From Curtobacterium sp. ISL-83 (GTDB lineage Bacteria; Actinomycetota; Actinomycetes; Actinomycetales; Microbacteriaceae): a stretch of 64,000 nt of DNA. Both the position numbers and the translations under genes were made by a program. Positions 35,456 through 44,452 of this stretch are shown here, one piece after another. The stretch is from assembly GCF_018613895.1 (NCBI RefSeq), contig NZ_JAGGPH010000007.1, positions 62,001 through 126,000 of the forward strand. Reading direction: 5' to 3'. Every line of letters starts with the position of its first letter. The stretch's first letter is position 1. The notes beneath the pieces were generated by a model, which was given only the letters and a program-made list of their open reading frames with translations, was not told the DNA's origin and did not search any database.

Positions 35456-35875
35456 ATGCGGGAACTCCGACTGACGACGGTCGAAGAACGACAGCTCGAG
35501 GCGCTGCAGGTCCGGCCCGAGGGGTTCGTGTACCCCGAGCGGTTCCAGCGGGTGCTCGCGCAACAGCCGCTGCCCCTGATCGATCCGTTCATGTGGACGT
35601 CCGAGCACCACGAGCAGGGGCGCAACTGGGCCGACATCGTCGCGGCGCAGTTCCCCGAACGGTCGCTCGTGCCGTTCGCCAAGCACCAGGACACGGACGA
35701 CGTGTTCTGCTTCGAGGGCACCGACCACTCCGGTGATCCCCCGGTGCTCATCATCCACACCTTCACCACCCCCGGTTGGGAGTACCGCGGCCAGTGGGCG
35801 TCATTCGACGTCTGGTGGGAGGAGATGGAGGCGCAGCACGCCGAATGGCTCTCCGAGCAGGAAGCAGAGGACTGA
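35456..35875 (+). CDS. SMI1/KNR4 (SUKH)-like protein
   Basis: A 139-residue protein: VYPERFQRVLAQQPLPLIDP, SLVPFAKHQDTDDVFCFEGTD, VLIIHTFTTPGWEYRGQWASFDVWWEEM. The VPFA...DDV.CF pattern and the closing Trp/Glu segment fit the SUKH superfamily, whose bacterial members are frequent immunity proteins of polymorphic toxins. The ribosome binding site is strong (GGGAGG). Near a type VII secretion locus it is a candidate orphan immunity protein, although no cognate toxin lies beside it. Confidence 0.65.
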   Translation: MRELRLTTVEERQLEALQVRPEGFVYPERFQRVLAQQPLPLIDPFMWTSEHHEQGRNWADIVAAQFPERSLVPFAKHQDTDDVFCFEGTDHSGDPPVLIIHTFTTPGWEYRGQWASFDVWWEEMEAQHAEWLSEQEAED

Positions 35876-35878
35876 CGG

Positions 35879-36424
35879 GTGGCTCGTCGGGACACCGAGA
35901 TCAGCAAGGCGATGTCGCACGCCCTCCGGCACGCCCCGGACTCCTACGGACTCACGCTCGGCGCGGACGGCAGCGTCCCGCTCAACACGCTGGTCGACGG
36001 CTTGCGGGGCGCAGGGGTCGAGGTCGACCCCGATGACGTCCGACGGGTGGTCGTCCAGTCCGACAAGCAGCGCTTCGCGCTCGAGGGGGACCGGATCCGC
36101 GCGCAGTACGGGCACTCCACCGAAGAGCGCATCGTGAAGCGGGCGATCACGCCGCAGCCGGTGCTCTGGCACGCCACCTCCCCGGAGGCCGCGGCCGCGA
36201 TCCTCCGGGACGGCCTCCTGCCGATGGGGCGGCAGTACGCGCACCTGACGACGGATCGCGACCTCGCGCTGCAGGCGGGGCGCCGGAAGTCGGCACACCC
36301 GGTGCTGTTGCGGGTGGACGCGGCCAGCGCCTCGGCAGCGGGGATCGAGTTCGTGGAGGGCCACGACCGGGTCACCCTGGCGCTCACGGTCCCGGCGGCG
36401 TACATCGGGGCCGTGCCGCACTAG
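35879..36424 (+). CDS. kptA: RNA 2'-phosphotransferase (Tpt1/KptA)
   Basis: A 181-residue enzyme that transfers an internal RNA 2'-phosphate to NAD+. The conserved set is present: SHALRHAP (Arg), DKQRFALEGDRIRAQYGHS (the Arg-x-x-x-GHS block), LWHATS and GRQYAHLTTDRDLA. Bacterial KptA occurs without the fungal-type ligase that makes its known substrate, so its job is unclear. It follows the SUKH-like gene by 3 bp. Its stop codon TAG at 36422-36424 overlaps the TAG of the opposing ATPase gene within a shared CTAG. Confidence 0.9.
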   Translation: MARRDTEISKAMSHALRHAPDSYGLTLGADGSVPLNTLVDGLRGAGVEVDPDDVRRVVVQSDKQRFALEGDRIRAQYGHSTEERIVKRAITPQPVLWHATSPEAAAAILRDGLLPMGRQYAHLTTDRDLALQAGRRKSAHPVLLRVDAASASAAGIEFVEGHDRVTLALTVPAAYIGAVPH

Positions 36425-39400
36425 TCGCCCGCCGGCACCTGCACGAGCCGGAGCGTCTGGTCGGCGTCGTGCAGGAGCGCGCGGCCAGCCACACGGTCCT
36501 GCGTGATCAGGCTCTTCGAGAGCTTCGTGCCGATCAGGTCCCCGTCGATCGTGCTGAGCGGCGCGAGCAACATGCCGCGTCGTGCCCTCTTGGCGTCCAC
36601 CTGCCAGCCGCGGAAGCCGCTCGCGACACCCTCCACGTCACCGCCGAGCACGAGACCGGTCGACCTGCCCCGGTCGGACTCCATGATCGTCCGGAACACC
36701 GGCTCTGCCGGGCTCTCCTTGAGCGCCTCCGCGTCGTCCACGAGCACGAGGGTGAACCCGCCCGCACCGGCGTCCACCGCCGCGGCGAGCGCCTCCGCCC
36801 CGATCGCCGGGTCGGTGAACACGGTCGCGCGATCGTGGGACACGAGGTCGCGGAGCGGGGACTCGCGCGGCGCGACCGCGACGACGGAACCCCCGGCGGA
36901 GAGCACGTGCCGGGCCATCGCGGTGAGCGCTGTGCTCTTGCCGGACCGGGCGCTCCCGCCGACGATGAACACCGGGGTGTCCTGCACGAAGTCGTGCGTG
37001 TGCAGGGTGAGCTCGTCCCCGCCGACACCGAGCGACACCCGGCCCACGGACCCGTCGCTCGCGGGCAGGTAGCGGAGCGCGTCGGAGAAGCTGATCTGCC
37101 GGGGCAGGACGTCGATGCGGAAGGGCTTCGGGACGTCGGCGCGGACATGAGCCCGCACCTCGTCGCCGATCCCACGCAGCGCCGCAGCCTGGTCCCGCCC
37201 GCCGAGACCGCCCGGCAGGACCGCCACGTGGGTCTCGGTCGCCGTGCCGTTCCGGAAGCCCCGCCCCGGCGGGATCTCCTCGGGGAGTTTCTTGCCGTTG
37301 ATGCCCTCGTAGCTGTAGTCCCCGCGGTCGGCCAGCGCGAGCAGGAGCTTCCGCTCGACCTGACTCGACATCCGACCGGACGTCAGGGTGCGGTCGCCCG
37401 ACACGACGAGGTGCACACCGACACCCACCCCCTCGCGGAGGAGCGTCTGCACGGCGTCGTGCAGTGCGCCGTTCTCGGCGTCGGCGAGTGTCGCCATGAA
37501 GCTCTCCCACTGGTCGAGGAACACGACGACGTGCGGCAGCGGGGTGGTGTGCTCGTCGCTCCGCTGCTCGGCGATCGACGAGTACCCGCCAGCGGCGAAG
37601 GCCGCCTGCCGCTCCTGCACGGTGCGGAGCAGGATGCCGAGGAGCCGCGAGACCCGGTCGGGCTCGTGCCGCTGGACGACGGCACCGCAGTGCGGCAGCG
37701 CGGCCAGTGCCAGCAGTGCGCCGTTGCCGCAGTCGATCCCGTACAGGTGCACGTCGCCGACGCCGAGCCGCAGCGCGAGTGCGCCGGCGAGCGTCCGGAG
37801 CGTCTGGCTGCGACCCGATCGCGGCGACCCGATGACGAACAGGTGACCGTCGTCGTCGAGGTCGAACACGGCCGGTCGCTGCCGCTGGTCGGCGGGGTGG
37901 TCCTCGATGCCCCAGGCGACCGCGAGCGGCGGCAGGTCCGCGGTGCCCGTGGCGTCGACGTCAGCGAGTCCGACGACCGTGCCGAGCGGCGGCAACCACG
38001 GCTTCCGCTGATCGGGCGTCCCGAGCGCGCGGGTCGCGGCACCGATCGACGCGACGAGCACGCTCAGGTCGGTGACCTCGACGTCACTGGCCGCAGGTTC
38101 GGCGGAGGCTGCACGCGGTGCCGGTTCGCTGAACGACGAGAACGTGAGCTCGCGGACCAGGGTGGGCCGCGCCTCCAGGCCGTCCGCTCCTGGTCGGCGT
38201 CCGCCGACCCGACCCGATTGGAACGGGAGCAGCGAGGCTGCGCCGAGCCGCACGTACGCACGTCCCGGGGTGGTCTTCGCGATGCGCGCGGCGTCGTTCG
38301 CGCCGATGACGTCCTGGCTCTCCGACTGGTCCGTCACGCGGAGCGCGATGCGCAGGTTGGTGTTCGCCCGGATCTCCGGCGACACGACGCCGCCCGGTCG
38401 CTGCGTCGCGAGGATGAGGTGGATCCCGAGGGATCGCCCACGCTGCGCGATGTTCACGAGCCCCTTGACGAAGTCGGGGAGTTCCCGGGCGAGCGACGCG
38501 AACTCGTCGATGACGATGAGCAGCCTCGGCAGGCTCGGGATCGGAGCACCTGCTCCGGCACGCTTCGCCTGCAGGTCCTGGTAGTCCTCGAGGTCCTTCG
38601 CGCCGACCTCGGCCAGCGCGTGCTCTCGTGTGCGCAGTTCCGCCCCGAGCGACTCGAGTGCTCGCTCGACCTGGTGCGTGTCGAGGTCGGTCACCATGCC
38701 GACCGTGTGCGGCAGGTCGACGCAGTCCTTGAAGGCCGCACCACCCTTGTAGTCCACCAGGACGAAGTTCATCTCGTCCGGTCGGTTCGCGACCGCGAGC
38801 GACGCGACGATCGTCTGCAGCAGCTCCGACTTGCCGGACCCCGTGGTCCCCGCCACCAGCCCGTGCGGGCCGTCGTTCCGCAGGTCGATCGCGAAGGCGC
38901 CGTCGATGGACTCGCCGACCACGGCCGTCGTGCTCCGACCGCCGAGCAGCCAGCGCGCCTGGACGGCCTCCGACGTCGGCGGCTCCAGGCCGAGTACGTC
39001 GAGCAGACGTGACGACGACGGGATCGCGCCGTCCTGCACGTCGGGACTCGCGTCGACGACCGGCGCGAGGGACCGTGCCACCCACTCCAGCCAGTCCTGG
39101 TCGACGAGGTCCGGGCGCGCGTCGTCGATCCGTTCCGAGCGCTGCTGCGTCACGCGCACCCGGTCGTCGCGCACGACGACGACGGCGTCGCACTCCTCCG
39201 GCAGGAGCCGCTCGTCGAGGTCCAAGCAGATGCTGAAGACACCGACCGCCGGCCCCTCCTTGAGCACCTGCACGAGTGACGGCATCGCGCGGAGGCGCCT
39301 GGCGCCGTCCATCACCACGACGATCTCGTCGGCTGGCGGGGTCTTCGGTCCGATCCCAGCCTCTTTCCGCGCGTCGATGATCGCGGCGAGCTCCGCGATC

Positions 39401-40836
39401 GCCCGCGCGGTGGACGTCGCGCTCGAGGCGATGCTGGTCATCGGCTGGTCAACGCCATCGCGACGGATGTGGGGCAACCACGACATCCACTCCCAGAGCG
39501 CCGTGCGGGTGGTGTCGGTCAGGAGGGTGAAGCGGACGTCCTTCGGACTCTGCAGGGTCGCCAGCTGCGCGACGACCCAGTTCGCCAACCGTCGGGCGTC
39601 GTCGTCCGGGCCGGCGATGCCGATCACGCCGCGCTCGGCGAGTCGGATCCGGACGGGCACGTCGGTGGCGTCCCACGCGACGGTGCGCTTGTGGGAGAGC
39701 TGCTCCGGGTCCTCGATGGTCACCTCGGAGCGCTGGGTGGCGGTCCCGACGCGGACCAACAGGTGGTCCGGGTCCGTCCGGCGCCGCTCCCACAGGCGTG
39801 GCAGCGGCGTGACCGCCGTCTCGTAGACGACGGCCGGATCGGGGGCGCTCGCGATCCAGCGCGCACGTTCGGACTGGAGGCTCTCGGTCGCGTCCGCCTC
39901 GATCCTCGCTCTGGTGTCCTCGTACTCGGCGACGCGCTGTCGGTACGTCTTCTTGCCCTGGCGGCGCCCCTGGAGCCCCGTGACGATCATGAGGATCGGC
40001 GACAGCAGGGCGATGAGCAGGTAGATCCAGCGCCCGGTGGTCGACACGAACATGACGGCCATGCCCATCGGTGCGAGGGCCATCAGGATCGGGAGGGCGC
40101 GTGCCGGCGGTTCGGCCGGTGGGGCGGGGAGCTGGTACCGCGTGTGTTCGTCCGGGGGCAGGATCCGGGGCGGACGGTTGTACTCGAGCGACATCCCGTC
40201 ATCGGCGAGCGACAGGTGGGCACCGCGGTCGGCCGCACGCCCGAAACCGAGCAGCACACCCCCGATCGCGAGCTGAGCGGTCTCCGGCCAGTCGACCTGC
40301 TCGGTGACCGCGGCGCCGTCGAGCAACGCCCCGGCGTACCCGTTCGCGGGCCGCACGGTCGCCCCGTCCGCCGTCACCGTGACCAGAAGCGCGACCTCGG
40401 GCACGGTCTCCTGCCCCGTGACGTCCGCCTCGACCTGGTCCGTCGTGCTCACGGGGACCCGCACGTGGGCGTTCGGTGCGGTGCCGATCGTCACCGTTCC
40501 GGCCTCGACGCGCACGATCGTCCCGGCGTGCAGACCCGAGACGATCCGGATCTCCGCCGTGGTCAGTGGGCGGAGCGGAGCCGGCGGGACCTGTTCGGTG
40601 CTCCGGCTGACCACCACGCCATCGCGCACGCCGGACTCGGCGATCGGAGCACGAAGGTCCAACGGTCGCTCGCCGACGAAGTAGACGGGGGTCCGGTCGG
40701 AGGCCACGACATCGGTGGCGATGAGCCGCTCGGCCTCGGCCACGACCTCGCCGACCGGACGGGCGTCGTCCGCGTCGACGTGGACGTTCGCGGTCTGGCC
40801 GCTCTCACGGTCGACCATCGTGAAGGTGAAGGCCAT
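36421..40836 (-). CDS. eccC: Type VII secretion ATPase, EccC/EssC-like (FtsK/SpoIIIE)
   Basis: A 1471-residue motor of a type VII secretion system. Order: a ubiquitin-like start (FTFTMVDRESGQTANVHVDA); an FHA-like region (VRVEAGTVTIGTAPNAHVRV); two membrane segments near residues 245-290; then three FtsK/SpoIIIE domains. Domain 1 has an intact Walker A (GTTGSGKSE, about 665) and Walker B LLIVIDEFA. Domain 2 has a degenerate GSPRSGRSQ (about 1005, Lys to Arg). Domain 3 has GGSARSGKST (about 1299). A single polypeptide with an N-terminal FHA region is closer to Firmicute EssC than to split mycobacterial EccCa/Cb. It diverges from the WXG100-like genes. Confidence 0.9.
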   Translation of the reverse strand: MAFTFTMVDRESGQTANVHVDADDARPVGEVVAEAERLIATDVVASDRTPVYFVGERPLDLRAPIAESGVRDGVVVSRSTEQVPPAPLRPLTTAEIRIVSGLHAGTIVRVEAGTVTIGTAPNAHVRVPVSTTDQVEADVTGQETVPEVALLVTVTADGATVRPANGYAGALLDGAAVTEQVDWPETAQLAIGGVLLGFGRAADRGAHLSLADDGMSLEYNRPPRILPPDEHTRYQLPAPPAEPPARALPILMALAPMGMAVMFVSTTGRWIYLLIALLSPILMIVTGLQGRRQGKKTYRQRVAEYEDTRARIEADATESLQSERARWIASAPDPAVVYETAVTPLPRLWERRRTDPDHLLVRVGTATQRSEVTIEDPEQLSHKRTVAWDATDVPVRIRLAERGVIGIAGPDDDARRLANWVVAQLATLQSPKDVRFTLLTDTTRTALWEWMSWLPHIRRDGVDQPMTSIASSATSTARAIAELAAIIDARKEAGIGPKTPPADEIVVVMDGARRLRAMPSLVQVLKEGPAVGVFSICLDLDERLLPEECDAVVVVRDDRVRVTQQRSERIDDARPDLVDQDWLEWVARSLAPVVDASPDVQDGAIPSSSRLLDVLGLEPPTSEAVQARWLLGGRSTTAVVGESIDGAFAIDLRNDGPHGLVAGTTGSGKSELLQTIVASLAVANRPDEMNFVLVDYKGGAAFKDCVDLPHTVGMVTDLDTHQVERALESLGAELRTREHALAEVGAKDLEDYQDLQAKRAGAGAPIPSLPRLLIVIDEFASLARELPDFVKGLVNIAQRGRSLGIHLILATQRPGGVVSPEIRANTNLRIALRVTDQSESQDVIGANDAARIAKTTPGRAYVRLGAASLLPFQSGRVGGRRPGADGLEARPTLVRELTFSSFSEPAPRAASAEPAASDVEVTDLSVLVASIGAATRALGTPDQRKPWLPPLGTVVGLADVDATGTADLPPLAVAWGIEDHPADQRQRPAVFDLDDDGHLFVIGSPRSGRSQTLRTLAGALALRLGVGDVHLYGIDCGNGALLALAALPHCGAVVQRHEPDRVSRLLGILLRTVQERQAAFAAGGYSSIAEQRSDEHTTPLPHVVVFLDQWESFMATLADAENGALHDAVQTLLREGVGVGVHLVVSGDRTLTSGRMSSQVERKLLLALADRGDYSYEGINGKKLPEEIPPGRGFRNGTATETHVAVLPGGLGGRDQAAALRGIGDEVRAHVRADVPKPFRIDVLPRQISFSDALRYLPASDGSVGRVSLGVGGDELTLHTHDFVQDTPVFIVGGSARSGKSTALTAMARHVLSAGGSVVAVAPRESPLRDLVSHDRATVFTDPAIGAEALAAAVDAGAGGFTLVLVDDAEALKESPAEPVFRTIMESDRGRSTGLVLGGDVEGVASGFRGWQVDAKRARRGMLLAPLSTIDGDLIGTKLSKSLITQDRVAGRALLHDADQTLRLVQVPAGD

Positions 40837-40853
40837 TGGATCCCCCGAACGTG

Positions 40854-40884
40854 TTGACGTCACTGCGCATGCCGATGGTAGTGT
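40854..40884 (+). promoter_or_regulatory. Promoter candidate for the WXG100/toxin genes
   Basis: TTGACG (40854-40859) and TAGTGT (40879-40884) with a 19-bp spacer, about 60 bp before the first small-protein start. The spacer is slightly long. Confidence 0.45.
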
Positions 40885-40944
40885 CCCGTGCAACACGCCC
40901 CGTTGGGGGGAACCAAACACACTCCGGGGAAAGGGAGTCACACC

Positions 40945-41241
40945 GTGGCGAACATCAACGTCTCGTACGCAGACCTCGAGGCAGCGGCCTCCGACCTCCG
41001 CGCGGGCCAGGCGGACATCGAAGACCGCCTGTCCGCGCTGCAGCGCAAGATCCAGCAGCTCATCTCGGACGGCTACGTCACCGACAAGTCGTCGGTCGCG
41101 TTCGGCGAGTCCTACGACGAGTTCAACCGCGGCGTGACGCAGACCGTGCAGGGGCTCGACGGCCTCTCGAGCTTCCTGTCGAAGGCGTCGCAAACGCTGT
41201 CCGAGACGGACGAGTCGCTGGCCTCCGGCCTCAAGGGCTGA
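40945..41241 (+). CDS. WXG100/ESAT-6-like small secreted protein
   Basis: A 98-residue helical-hairpin protein: NINVSYADLEAAASDLRAGQ, LSALQRKIQQLISDGYVTDK, SSVAFGESYDEFNRGVTQTVQGLDGLSSFLSKASQTL. The usual Trp-x-Gly turn is replaced by AFGESY, as in the 'pore-forming ESAT-6' subgroup. There is no signal peptide, as expected for export by EccC. GTG 40945 has AAGGGAG upstream and was preferred to the frame upstream. It is the first gene rightward of the ATPase, and a hairpin follows it. Confidence 0.82.
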   Translation: MANINVSYADLEAAASDLRAGQADIEDRLSALQRKIQQLISDGYVTDKSSVAFGESYDEFNRGVTQTVQGLDGLSSFLSKASQTLSETDESLASGLKG

Positions 41242-41252
41242 CACCCGCCCAC

Positions 41253-41288
41253 GACCCCGTGTCCCGCCGTCCGGTGGGCCACGGGGTC
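41253..41288 (+). terminator. Hairpin after the ESAT-6-like gene
   Basis: A 9-bp perfect stem GACCCCGTG/CACGGGGTC with partly paired inner arms (CCCGCC, GGTGGG). It may raise the level of the small secreted protein over the genes that follow. Confidence 0.6.
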
Positions 41289-41345
41289 GACGCGGTTCTG
41301 GTCGGGCGACCGACCGTCGGTTCGTGATCGGGGAGGGATTGCTCC

Positions 41346-41675
41346 GTGGCAGACAGACTGCTCGTTGACCTGATGGGGCTCGGGGAGCTCCAGAACGACC
41401 TTTCGACGGTGCACAGCACGCTCGAGAAGGCGCACAAGCGCGTCGATGCGTCCGACGACGCCATCGGCTCCGGCACCGTGCAGAGCGCCCTGCACGACTT
41501 CGACCACCGCTGGGGCGACAAGCGCGACAAGATCAGTGACTCGACGAAGGCGCTCGCGGACATGCTGAGTTCCTCGATCGAGACCTACACGAAGACCGAC
41601 GAGCAGCTCGCGCACGCACTCCAGGTCAACGACGAGAACGGTGGCGGCGGACCCGCTGCCGGGAGGGCGCAGTAG
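41346..41675 (+). CDS. Small WXG100-like helical protein
   Basis: A 109-residue protein with ADRLLVDLMGLGELQNDLST and a DFDHRWGDKRDKISDSTKALADMLSSSIETYTKTDEQ segment. Two amphipathic helices with a Trp-Gly turn between them fit the WXG100-like superfamily. The C-terminus is Gly/Asn-rich. The GTG at 41346 has GGGAGG upstream. It stops 2 bp before the toxin start, so it is probably the co-secreted partner or chaperone of that toxin. Confidence 0.72.
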   Translation: MADRLLVDLMGLGELQNDLSTVHSTLEKAHKRVDASDDAIGSGTVQSALHDFDHRWGDKRDKISDSTKALADMLSSSIETYTKTDEQLAHALQVNDENGGGGPAAGRAQ

Positions 41676-41677
41676 CC

Positions 41678-43591
41678 ATGGGGCGGCCGTCGGGGTGGGA
41701 TGTCGTCGATCAGGGAGACGACCCGGTCAAGGGTGACCCGGCAACGATCCGGATGATGTCCCGCGAGTACCAACGGATCTCCGACGCCGCCGACGACGCC
41801 TCCACCAGACTCCGCTCTGTGCAGGGCTCCGGCTGGCTCACGGACTGGCAGGGCGACGCCGCCGACGTGTTCGTTGACGCGATCAAGGACACCCCCACCG
41901 ACCTCGGCAAACTCGTCGACTCCTACGCCCGCGCAGCGACCGCGCTCTCCGGCTGGGCCGACACCGTCGACGACACCCAGTACCGCGCCGACGGCGCCCT
42001 CGCCGACGCCAAAGACGCCTCCGGCGACCTCGCCACCGCGCAATCCCGCCTGTCCGACGCCCAATCGACGCTCACCCACTACCAGTCCGCCGCGTCCAAG
42101 CTGTCGACCGTCGCAGACCAGTACCCCGCCGGGTCCACCGTCCCGCCCGGCGTCGACGTCCCCACCCCCGCACAACTCCGAGCAGCGTCCGACAACGCCT
42201 CCGTCGCAGCAGGCTCCGTGTCCTCCGCGCAGGGCGACATCAGCGCCGCTCAATCCCGCATCGACGCCGCGAAACGGCTCGTCGCGGACGCGAAGGGCGA
42301 CTGGGAAGACGGCGAACGGCGCACCGCGAAGGCAATCGGCGACGCCGCCGACGCCGGACTCGGAAAGCAGTCGTTCTGGGACAAGGTCTTCGGCTCCGAG
42401 ACCTGGCAGACGATCGTGTCCGTCGCGAAGGTCGTCGTCGCCATCGGCGGCATCATCGTCATGATCATCGGTGGTCCGTTGGCGTGGGTCGTGCTCGGCG
42501 CAGCCCTGCTCGTGCTCGCGGACACCCTCTACAAGATGTCCAAGGGCACCGCTGACGGCTGGGACCTGGGGTTCGCGCTGCTCGACTGCATCCCGGGGAT
42601 GAAGGGCATCACCACCGCTGCGAAGATCGGCGAGGAGTTCGCAAAGGGTGCGTCGCTCGTCGGGAAGCTCAGCTCGGCTGGTCGTCACGTCGCCTCGGAG
42701 AGCAAGCAGCTCTTCGCGCCGGGGATCCACCTCGTGAACAATTTCCGCCACGGAGCGACGCAGCGCTCGCTCGAATCGCTCCGCGCGTTCATCGTCCACG
42801 GCGGCTCGGCCGCGGTCCGGAGCATCGAGCGTCCGGGCAACGGTTTCATCGCATCGGTTCTCGCGGTGCCCGGTGCCGCTCGTTCCGGGACCAAGCTCTA
42901 CTGGGACAACGGCGGGAGTTCACTCGCTGAGCTCGCTCGCCACTGGCAGGGCGGCAAGGGCGGCCTCTCCAGTGGCTACCTGGGCGTCGACCGTTGGGCC
43001 GACGGCGACCAGCACGCGCTCGTGGGCCAGCACGTCCAGATCAGTGGTCCTGGGCACGGCAACTTCTACGTCCCGGACGGCACGATCCACGCCGGTGACA
43101 GCGCGGCGCACTACAGCGAATCGGTCCAGGTCGGCGTGCAGTCTCCTGCGGGTCAGGACGGCGTCGACATCGCGACGTCCGTCCACCCGGACTACCGGTT
43201 CACCGGCGACCGTTATCTTGTCAACGAACCGTTGCCCCACGCGGAAGGCGTCGCACAGGCGAACACGCAGTTCGGACCGGGCGGCCAGCACCAGCTCTTC
43301 ACGGATCGGACCACCGCTCAGCTCGTCAACGACGGCACGCTCAGCCCGGTTGACTCGGCCGGCACCGTCCTCCCGAACGATGGATGGGGCAACGCGGTCC
43401 CCAAGGGCGGCAACAAGGTGTACATGGACATGATGACGTTGCGGCCCGAGGCAGGAGTGATGACGACCCACCAGTACACCAACGCACTGCACGACCTCGG
43501 CACCCGTGGCGTCGCGGTCGGTGCCGGCGCCGCTACCGCCCCTTGGGACGTCTCTGAGGCGATAACCTCCGTGCACGAGCAGTTCCGTTGA
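41678..43591 (+). CDS. WXG-headed polymorphic toxin, C-terminus TNT-like
   Basis: A 637-residue protein. Residues 10-240 are a helical WXG-type secretion domain (WLTDWQGDAADVFVDAIKD near 53-71, later coiled-coil-like Ala/Asp/Gln-rich helices). A long hydrophobic region lies at 246-287. The C-terminal third has YRFTGDRYLVNEPLPHAEG then ANTQFGPGGQHQLFTDRTTA and QLVNDGTL, which parallels the 'Y.V..PLP...G..A..FG.PGG..Q' pattern of the TNT NAD-glycohydrolase family. That match is by eye. About 70 residues follow the TNT-like core. Downstream genes are immunity candidates. Confidence 0.7.
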   Translation: MGRPSGWDVVDQGDDPVKGDPATIRMMSREYQRISDAADDASTRLRSVQGSGWLTDWQGDAADVFVDAIKDTPTDLGKLVDSYARAATALSGWADTVDDTQYRADGALADAKDASGDLATAQSRLSDAQSTLTHYQSAASKLSTVADQYPAGSTVPPGVDVPTPAQLRAASDNASVAAGSVSSAQGDISAAQSRIDAAKRLVADAKGDWEDGERRTAKAIGDAADAGLGKQSFWDKVFGSETWQTIVSVAKVVVAIGGIIVMIIGGPLAWVVLGAALLVLADTLYKMSKGTADGWDLGFALLDCIPGMKGITTAAKIGEEFAKGASLVGKLSSAGRHVASESKQLFAPGIHLVNNFRHGATQRSLESLRAFIVHGGSAAVRSIERPGNGFIASVLAVPGAARSGTKLYWDNGGSSLAELARHWQGGKGGLSSGYLGVDRWADGDQHALVGQHVQISGPGHGNFYVPDGTIHAGDSAAHYSESVQVGVQSPAGQDGVDIATSVHPDYRFTGDRYLVNEPLPHAEGVAQANTQFGPGGQHQLFTDRTTAQLVNDGTLSPVDSAGTVLPNDGWGNAVPKGGNKVYMDMMTLRPEAGVMTTHQYTNALHDLGTRGVAVGAGAATAPWDVSEAITSVHEQFR

Positions 43592-44445
43592 CCCGGACCG
43601 GCCTGACGCGGGCCGGTCAGGAGTTGCTCCCGCGATCGCCCTCGTGGACGGCCCTCCCGGGCCGAGGTGCCGACGGACGATGGACCGTCTTACCCGCGGT
43701 GGTACCGATGTGGCCGGAGTACGGAGGAGCACTCCCGCTCCTGAACGCCCTCGCCGCTGACGGGCACGACGTCGCGGATGTCGGCGGTTCCTTGTTCGAG
43801 CGGGGACGACAGACCGCCGTCGCGCACTTCGCGCACATCGGGACACCGGACGCGCAAGCAGTACTCGGAACGCTCGAGCTCGACCCGGCGTTCCACGTGG
43901 TGTCGATCGAGCGCGACGGACACCGCGAAGCGATCGTCGACGACGGCTGGACGAACGACTACGAACCACGGCGTTTCCGGCTCGTCCTGGCCCCGGAGCG
44001 CCCGCGGTTGATGTCCGACCGCCCCGGCGCCCGGCCGACACCGGTCGGACGGATCCGTCGAGAGCTGGAACCGCTTTCACCGGATCCGCGGGGCCGGTAC
44101 GAGGTCCCCGAGTCGGGCGCCTTCGGCGAGGGGTGGGGCCGCCTGGCCGTCGTGGCACGCACCCTGATGAGCATCGGCGCCGACGTCCGCCCGACCTTCG
44201 AGGGGTACGAGGACCTCTCCGAAGTGGTGCACTTCGCGGGAGGTACGCTCGTCCGGGGCGACCTCGACTGGTCTGCGGTCTTGGGTGCGTTCGACTTCCC
44301 AGCCGGCGTCCACGTCGAGGTCTTGCCCGGCAGCCACGCGCTCGTCCGGGACATCCCTGAACCGTACGATCCCCTCCGCGCGACGTTCGCGCTCGTCTTC
44401 GCTCCGTCCCGACCCGCGTCGCTCCTGCGACGCATCTTCGACTGA
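43588..44445 (+). CDS. Hypothetical protein, immunity candidate
   Basis: A 285-residue protein starting with TTG at 43588, overlapping the toxin stop codon (TTGA), a tight coupling typical of toxin-immunity pairs. It has no signal or membrane segment. Two related halves may be present: ALPLLNALAADGHDVADVGG with FHVVSIERDG, and VARTLMSIGADVRPTFEGYE with VHVEVLPGSH. No known family was recognised. Immunity to the toxin just upstream is inferred from position alone. Confidence 0.6.
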   Translation: MTRTGLTRAGQELLPRSPSWTALPGRGADGRWTVLPAVVPMWPEYGGALPLLNALAADGHDVADVGGSLFERGRQTAVAHFAHIGTPDAQAVLGTLELDPAFHVVSIERDGHREAIVDDGWTNDYEPRRFRLVLAPERPRLMSDRPGARPTPVGRIRRELEPLSPDPRGRYEVPESGAFGEGWGRLAVVARTLMSIGADVRPTFEGYEDLSEVVHFAGGTLVRGDLDWSAVLGAFDFPAGVHVEVLPGSHALVRDIPEPYDPLRATFALVFAPSRPASLLRRIFD

Positions 44446-44452
44446 GGTCACC

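Noticed and set aside
36469..39012. An 847-codon plus-strand frame opposite the EccC-like gene
   Set aside because: It is a shadow of the ATPase gene, which has three recognisable ATPase domains on the other strand.
40836..41244. N-terminal extension of the EccC-like gene to 41244
   Set aside because: It would run antisense through the ESAT-6-like gene, which has its own ribosome binding site; the family-like sequence starts at ATG 40836.
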